The notes below the pieces were generated by a model. That model had not been told where the DNA came from. It did not search any database and was given only the letters and a program-made list of their open reading frames with translations. Below, piece by piece: positions 19,094 through 22,325 of a stretch of 22,325 bases of DNA. This DNA is from Bacillota bacterium (GTDB lineage: Bacteria; Bacillota_E; Sulfobacillia; Sulfobacillales; JAIMBI01): NCBI GenBank assembly GCA_021828405.1, contig JAKARZ010000032.1, positions 1-22,325 of the forward strand, written 5' to 3'. Positions within the stretch are counted from its first letter, which is position 1; every line of letters starts with the position of its first letter. The position numbers and the translations under genes were made by a program.

Positions 19094-19115
19094 GGCCGCC
19101 GTCCTGGTGGCGGCC
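19094..19115 (+). terminator. Weak hairpin terminator after the lipoprotein gene
   Basis: A perfect 7-bp GC inverted repeat (19094-19100 with 19109-19115) with an 8-nt loop lies 31 nt after the stop at 19062. There is no U-tract. It probably ends the purB-to-lipoprotein transcript. Confidence 0.45.
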
Positions 19116-20494
19116 TACGCTTGCCACCCGGAACGGTATGGGGCCGGCCCGCCCCAGCCCGCGGCCCTGCCGGACCGCGTGGCCATCAATCCCCCCGCGG
19201 ATCCTCCCGTAACAAGAGAGCGTGAATGTCTTGTGCTGATGTGTCTCCGTGGGCGTGACACCTACCGCGGCAGTCTGGCGAAGCTTAAGCAACAGCTTAG
19301 CGGCACACACTCGCGATATTGCGGGCGACGGGCGGCCCGTCGAGAGTTTTGCACTTGATCGAGGTCCAACGGCGGGCTTACAGGGCGAAGGCAGGTACGC
19401 AGCCTTTCCGGTGGCAGTGGATCCTGTCTGGCAGGCTGGCCGCCACGCGGTCAGCTAAGGGGGGCGGCGATGCCCAGCGGCGTGGTGGCGCGTTACTGGG
19501 AGCGCTTTTGCAGGATGGGCCACCACCCGGCCCTTGACGGGGAGCATGCCGACCGCAAGGGACGCCGCGGAGACACCGTCCGCGCCTGCACGGCCCCCCG
19601 AGGGGTATACGGGGCTGGTGTACAGTGTGATCACCAATCGGCGCAGGCGCCTGTCTTCGGGACGGCGAGGCGCGCCAGGGTTGCTCGTCCTACGCTTGTC
19701 CCTGTGCGTCGGCGCGGTGGTCGGCCGCCTGGAGCCAGGTGGCCCCCTACGTGTCCGCGAGGCGCAGCATCCCCACCTCCGGACGGAGATGCGTGGTTGG
19801 GGTGGGGCATAGCCGACCACCGCTGCCACATAGCCCGCCCCAGCCACGCCGCCGGGACCCGACACCGCCTGGCGGTGTCGGGTCGGACGGCCCGCGCTCC
19901 CAGGGTTGGACCGGGAGTGCATCGCCGGTTCGGCCCCCGGGGATACGCCGTGGAGCAACTGTCGAGCCCCCTCCAACGGAGCCATCTGAATCTTGGCCGA
20001 GGTGATTGCCGCCCTTGGGCCAGTCGGCCGGTTCGTAGACGATCTGCCGGAAAAAGTCCTCCGGCAGAAGGTCTTGGATGCCCTGCCAACGGTGACGACC
20101 CTCTGCGTCCTGCGGCGGGAAGTCATGTATGTTACTCGCGGCCGCGCGCCAGGATCACCGGGTCTACGTCAGAGTCGAGCGACTTGAGATTCATCGCGAA
20201 CACTTCTCTGGCCAATGTGTGACGAATGTACTGAGAGATCCCAGAGGCCATCGGCCCGATTGGGGGTCGACGGCTGTACCGCAAGGCGCGACATCGTCAG
20301 GGTAAGGCAGTGTTCGGTCGGAGTCGAGGTTGTGCGGGTCGACGTCCATCCGGTGGCACCAGTGCGTGCCGAGGCTGGCACCCGTTGTCAAGGTCCGATC
20401 GCAGTGCCGCGATGAATGGGCGATAATGAACCACGACCAGGAAGGCACACGGCAGTGGTGTCGAATGATGGGGAAAACTAGCGAGTGTTTGGAC
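19116..20494. other. Gene-poor stretch without a supportable gene
   Basis: About 1.4 kb in which several frames are open on both strands, as expected in GC-rich DNA, but none gives a recognisable protein. The longest + frame (19470-20222) has an AGGGGGGC-type Shine-Dalgarno but a Pro/Arg/Gly/His-rich product typical of a wrong frame. Short frames at 19249-19458 and 19534-19812 have mixed codon use and no motif. From about 20160 the base composition becomes less GC-rich than in the pur genes. I see no tRNA, rRNA or transposase. It may be decayed or recently acquired DNA. Confidence 0.4.
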
Positions 20495-20523
20495 TTGACG
20501 GTGAACGGACGCGCGCCCATAGT
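20495..20523 (+). promoter_or_regulatory. Sigma-A-like promoter upstream of the duplicated coiled-coil genes
   Basis: TTGACG (20495-20500, 5 of 6 to TTGACA), a 17-nt spacer and CATAGT (20518-20523, 4 of 6 to TATAAT); a TATAAA follows at 20525-20530. It lies about 140 nt upstream of the GTG at 20664 and could drive the coiled-coil locus. Confidence 0.4.
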
Positions 20524-20663
20524 GTATAAAAAGTTGGCGCTGGAATTCTCGACCGCCCGGTGAACGAGGTCTTGCCTCCTTGGCAGCGCACAGGCCGACT
20601 TCGACGGCTTTATGGGAAGGGTTGGCCAATACTCGGCCCAGTTATGCGGAAAGGGGGAGTGCC

Positions 20664-20909
20664 GTGAAAACGGGGACCTCTAAAACCGAAAGAAGGGACG
20701 CCTAGCCGTACGCGACTCATTCTGGGTCGGCTCGACGCGCTCCGTCATCAGATGGTGGACGTCCGTTGGCCGACGGACCGCGGGCCCAAGGACGTGGGTC
20801 GCCGAATCGAATCGTTGGGCGGGTGGTGGACATGGAGCTCGGACGTCTGGCGACGATGATGCTGGGGCGCCTGACCACGTTACGGGTGCCGGGACCCTAC
20901 GCGGCATGA
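20664..20909 (+). pseudogene. Decayed paralogue of the downstream coiled-coil gene
   Basis: A GTG at 20664 with GGGGGAG just upstream opens a frame that stops at 20703. Shifting frame gives, from 20710, TRLILGRLDALRHQMVDVR and then DVGRRIESLGGWWTWS. A second shift near 20838 continues LGRLATMMLGRLTTLRVPG to a stop at 20907-20909. Piece by piece this matches the intact gene at 20906-21334 (TWLILERLDD, SDVR, VDRRFDRLERRWTWS, LGLMAMMMLGLLTKLLLPG), and the DNA also aligns over the 3' part. At least two frame disruptions make it a pseudogene. It lacks the long run of heptad repeats present in the intact copy. Confidence 0.65.
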
Positions 20910-21334
20910 GGGGAGCCGAAGAACCGAAAGGCAGGTCGATCGGCGTGGTAGAGAGCGGCGGACCGCCGAAACCGGGGGACGAGCGCCCGAGCAACACGTG
21001 GCTCATTCTTGAGCGGTTGGATGACATTAGCGCGCAGGTGAGCGACGTACGTGCGCAGGTGAGCGACGTACGTGCGCAGGTGAGCGACGTACGTGCGCAG
21101 GTGAGCGACGTACGCGTGGAAGTGTCGGACCTCCGCGGCGAGGTGGCCGAGCTCCGGGCAGCAACGGATGCCCGGTTTGATGGGGTGGACCGGCGCTTCG
21201 AAGCGGTAGACCGGCGGTTCGAAGTGGTAGATCGCCGGTTCGACCGGTTGGAGCGACGCTGGACGTGGAGCCTCGGCCTCATGGCCATGATGATGCTCGG
21301 CTTGTTGACGAAGTTGCTGTTGCCCGGCGCGTAG
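20906..21334 (+). CDS. Small coiled-coil protein with C-terminal membrane anchor and tandem heptad repeats
   Basis: The product is 142 aa. The N-terminal 30 residues are polar, then comes NTWLILERLDDI. A long coiled coil (about 40-115) is built first from four copies of the heptad AQVSDVR, then VSDLRGEVAELR, then three copies of a VDRRFE-type heptad. Residues about 118-138 (WSLGLMAMMMLGLLTKLLL) form one membrane helix, so it is probably tail-anchored with the coiled coil in the cytoplasm. The layout is reminiscent of XhlA-like and DUF1640-like proteins, but no specific family is claimed. The ATG at 20906 overlaps the end of the upstream pseudogene frame (ATGA) and has no Shine-Dalgarno, so it may once have been, or still be, translationally coupled. 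Confidence 0.7.
   Translation: MRGAEEPKGRSIGVVESGGPPKPGDERPSNTWLILERLDDISAQVSDVRAQVSDVRAQVSDVRAQVSDVRVEVSDLRGEVAELRAATDARFDGVDRRFEAVDRRFEVVDRRFDRLERRWTWSLGLMAMMMLGLLTKLLLPGA
21032..21115 (+). repeat. Four contiguous 21-bp tandem repeats inside the coiled-coil gene
   Basis: Units start at 21032, 21053, 21074 and 21095. The first three are identical and the fourth differs only at its last base. Each encodes one heptad, AQVSDVR. Near-identity at the DNA level, including synonymous positions, points to recent slippage or recombination expansion, so copy number may vary between strains. Confidence 0.95.
21179..21241 (+). repeat. Three diverged 21-bp tandem repeats inside the coiled-coil gene
   Basis: Units at 21179-21199, 21200-21220 and 21221-21241, with a partial fourth from 21242, each encode a heptad of the form (D/E)xVDRRF. 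They are more diverged than the 21032 set, so this expansion is older. Confidence 0.85.
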
Positions 21335-22140
21335 CGGCCGCGCTCCGGGGCACGCCGCGGTTTCCTTTCCGCCGCTGAGACATGGCACCGGGTCTTTTGC
21401 CGCGCCCACAGGCGGCCCTGCTCACGGCGCAACTGGTTGCGCGCCGTCCAATTCGCCTATGACTTCTGGCATGACACCGAATGCGCCGTGTATGACCGAC
21501 ATTAATCCTCAGTCGGTGGTGCTGGCGCGCTTCCCCCCAACCGACCTCTCGACGGCGACACGACGGCCGTCCATTGTGGTCGGTACGAAGGTGTTTCATC
21601 GGGGGAGCGGTCACCAGCGTGCCGAGCGTCTTGCGCGCTGGCTTCCCTGGATGGCTTGGCGGGTTTGGGATTTGGGCAAACCGTCGAGGGCACGAGCCGG
21701 AAAGATCCTCACACGCCACGTCTCTTTGGGGGAGGACGTCCTGGGCGAGGCATCCGACCAAGACTGGGCGCCGATGCGGGGGGATGGACCGCGCGTTCGC
21801 GTTTGGCCTGCGCCGCATGATTCGTCACGGGGTGGCGCAGTCTGAAGGTCTGACGAATGGGATGGCGTCGCGCCACCTCAGCCCTCGGAGCGCATGGCGA
21901 GCTCGCCCGTCGCGCGGACCTCTCAGCGGGGAGGCTTGGAGGGCTCCCGACGGACACACGTTGGCCGGCACGCGTTGCCAGCACGCGTGCGTTGTCCTTC
22001 GCCCAATGGCCGATCCGGGAGCGCGAGGCAGGGCAGAGAAGAGAGGTCTCCTGCGGTGAGTCGGCCAGACCAGGCCGCCAAGCGTCAAGCGCCGCCGGAA
22101 CCTCGGCCACATCCTGTCATCGCCGTCCCGCTTGGGGGCG
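21335..22140. other. Gene-poor stretch without a supportable gene
   Basis: About 800 nt. Open frames at 21459-21845, 21574-22059 and 21857-22201 overlap each other, lack good ribosome sites and give no recognisable motif. In the frame continuing after the coiled-coil stop there is a protein-like piece around 21375-21505 (containing NWLRAVQFAYDFWHD) with no start codon, possibly a gene remnant. A perfect 7-bp inverted repeat with a 2-nt centre (21427-21442) and an 8-bp inverted repeat (21820-21827 with 21851-21858) are the only small structures noted. Confidence 0.4.
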
Positions 22141-22157
22141 GTCGGGGTGCTGGTTTA

Positions 22158-22292
22158 TCAGGTGGGGCGTAAAACCCCCGGCGTTAGCCGTGGGGATATG
22201 ACCCTCGGAAACACCCGAAGGGGTGAATCCCCGCAAAGGATAAGCCCTTTGGCCCGCGAGGGCCAACCGGTTTCCCCGCCGGCGGGCCTCGG
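22158..22292 (+). ncRNA. Candidate structured RNA or mobile-element end (possible OMEGA/HEARO-type)
   Basis: Five or more compact hairpins lie in tandem. They are 22175-22195 (GTTA loop, stem with one mismatch); 22212-22225 (CACCC/GGGTG with a GAAG loop), which competes with 22220-22232 (GGGG/CCCC); 22235-22250 (AAAGG/CCTTT); 22251-22264 (GGCCC/GGGCC with a GCGA tetraloop, GNRA type); and a GC-rich foldback around 22274-22286. Alternative pairings and a GNRA loop are typical of a folded RNA rather than a terminator. The first hairpin resembles the 'GGC-TTA-GCC' end hairpins of IS200/IS605 elements. The array as a whole resembles the guide-RNA scaffold placed just upstream of IscB-type genes. 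No partner ORF is visible before the window ends, so the identity is inference. The strand is assigned + because the GNRA loop reads on +. Confidence 0.4.
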
Positions 22293-22325
22293 CATGAGAA
22301 TGATGGCGGCATCGACCCGATGTGC

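Noticed and set aside
19470..20222. 250-codon + frame with a purine-rich site upstream
   Set aside because: The product is Pro/Arg/Gly/His-rich without motifs, overlaps several other open frames and has a codon pattern of a wrong frame.
21032..21241. Tandem 21-bp repeats as a CRISPR array
   Set aside because: Repeats are contiguous with no spacers, are multiples of 3 and encode heptads in an open frame.
21427..21442. Perfect 16-bp palindrome-like site (7-bp arms, 2-nt centre)
   Set aside because: It is a single short GC-rich palindrome with no promoter, gene start or T-tract nearby; probably chance.
22165..22200. Right end of a complete IS605/TnpB element
   Set aside because: The hairpin is similar, but no TnpB or TnpA frame lies upstream in the window, so a complete element ending here is not supported.

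Overview
The window is GC-rich DNA with a housekeeping core (about 1-19.1 kb) and a gene-poor, decayed-looking tail (about 19.1-22.3 kb). The gene content and order point to a high-GC member of the Bacillota (Firmicutes), probably a spore former. The evidence is a purB-C-S-Q-L-F-M-N-H-D run in Bacillus-like order, the three-part PurS/PurQ/small-PurL FGAM synthase, an Fe-S type PurF with a propeptide, a GlnR/TnrA-like MerR regulator, a GSP17M/YflT-like stress protein and a GerD-like lipoprotein. The genus cannot be fixed by reading alone; Sulfobacillus/Thermaerobacter/Symbiobacterium-like lineages are only guesses.

Layout. 41-2019: groES-groEL, closed by a strong hairpin terminator. 2224-2754: an unrecognised protein with an HTH-like N-terminus and a coiled-coil C-terminus, with its own terminator. 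2932-5421: a tight + strand unit of a GlnR-like regulator, hpt (purine salvage) and guaA (GMP synthase). It meets a convergent GSP17M-like gene (5515-5997, minus) at a shared hairpin. 6256-6711: an orphan ORF with a textbook Shine-Dalgarno and a strong terminator. 6771-6815: an inverted pair of PurBox-like sites. 6959-18340: ten purine biosynthesis genes, most joined by ATGA stop/start overlaps. They cover de novo IMP synthesis except the PurE/PurK carboxylation step, plus PurB. 18382-19062: the GerD-like Gly/Ser-tailed lipoprotein.

Tail. Between 19.1 and 20.5 kb I see no convincing gene. A promoter-like site near 20495 precedes a decayed copy (20664-20909) and then an intact copy (20906-21334) of a small coiled-coil, tail-anchored protein. 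The intact copy contains two sets of 21-bp tandem repeats. 21335-22140 has no convincing gene. The last 170 bases (about 22150-22310) form a dense run of hairpins. They look like a structured non-coding RNA or mobile-element end, possibly an OMEGA/HEARO-type guide RNA whose partner ORF would lie beyond the window edge. This is the most unusual signal here, but its assignment is inference.

Functionally the core is a purine hub. Salvage (hpt) and the GMP branch (guaA) sit with a nitrogen-type regulator on one transcript, and the de novo pathway sits on the next. IMP made by the pur operon would feed GuaA (through GuaB, not in this window) and adenylosuccinate synthesis (PurA, not in this window; PurB is).
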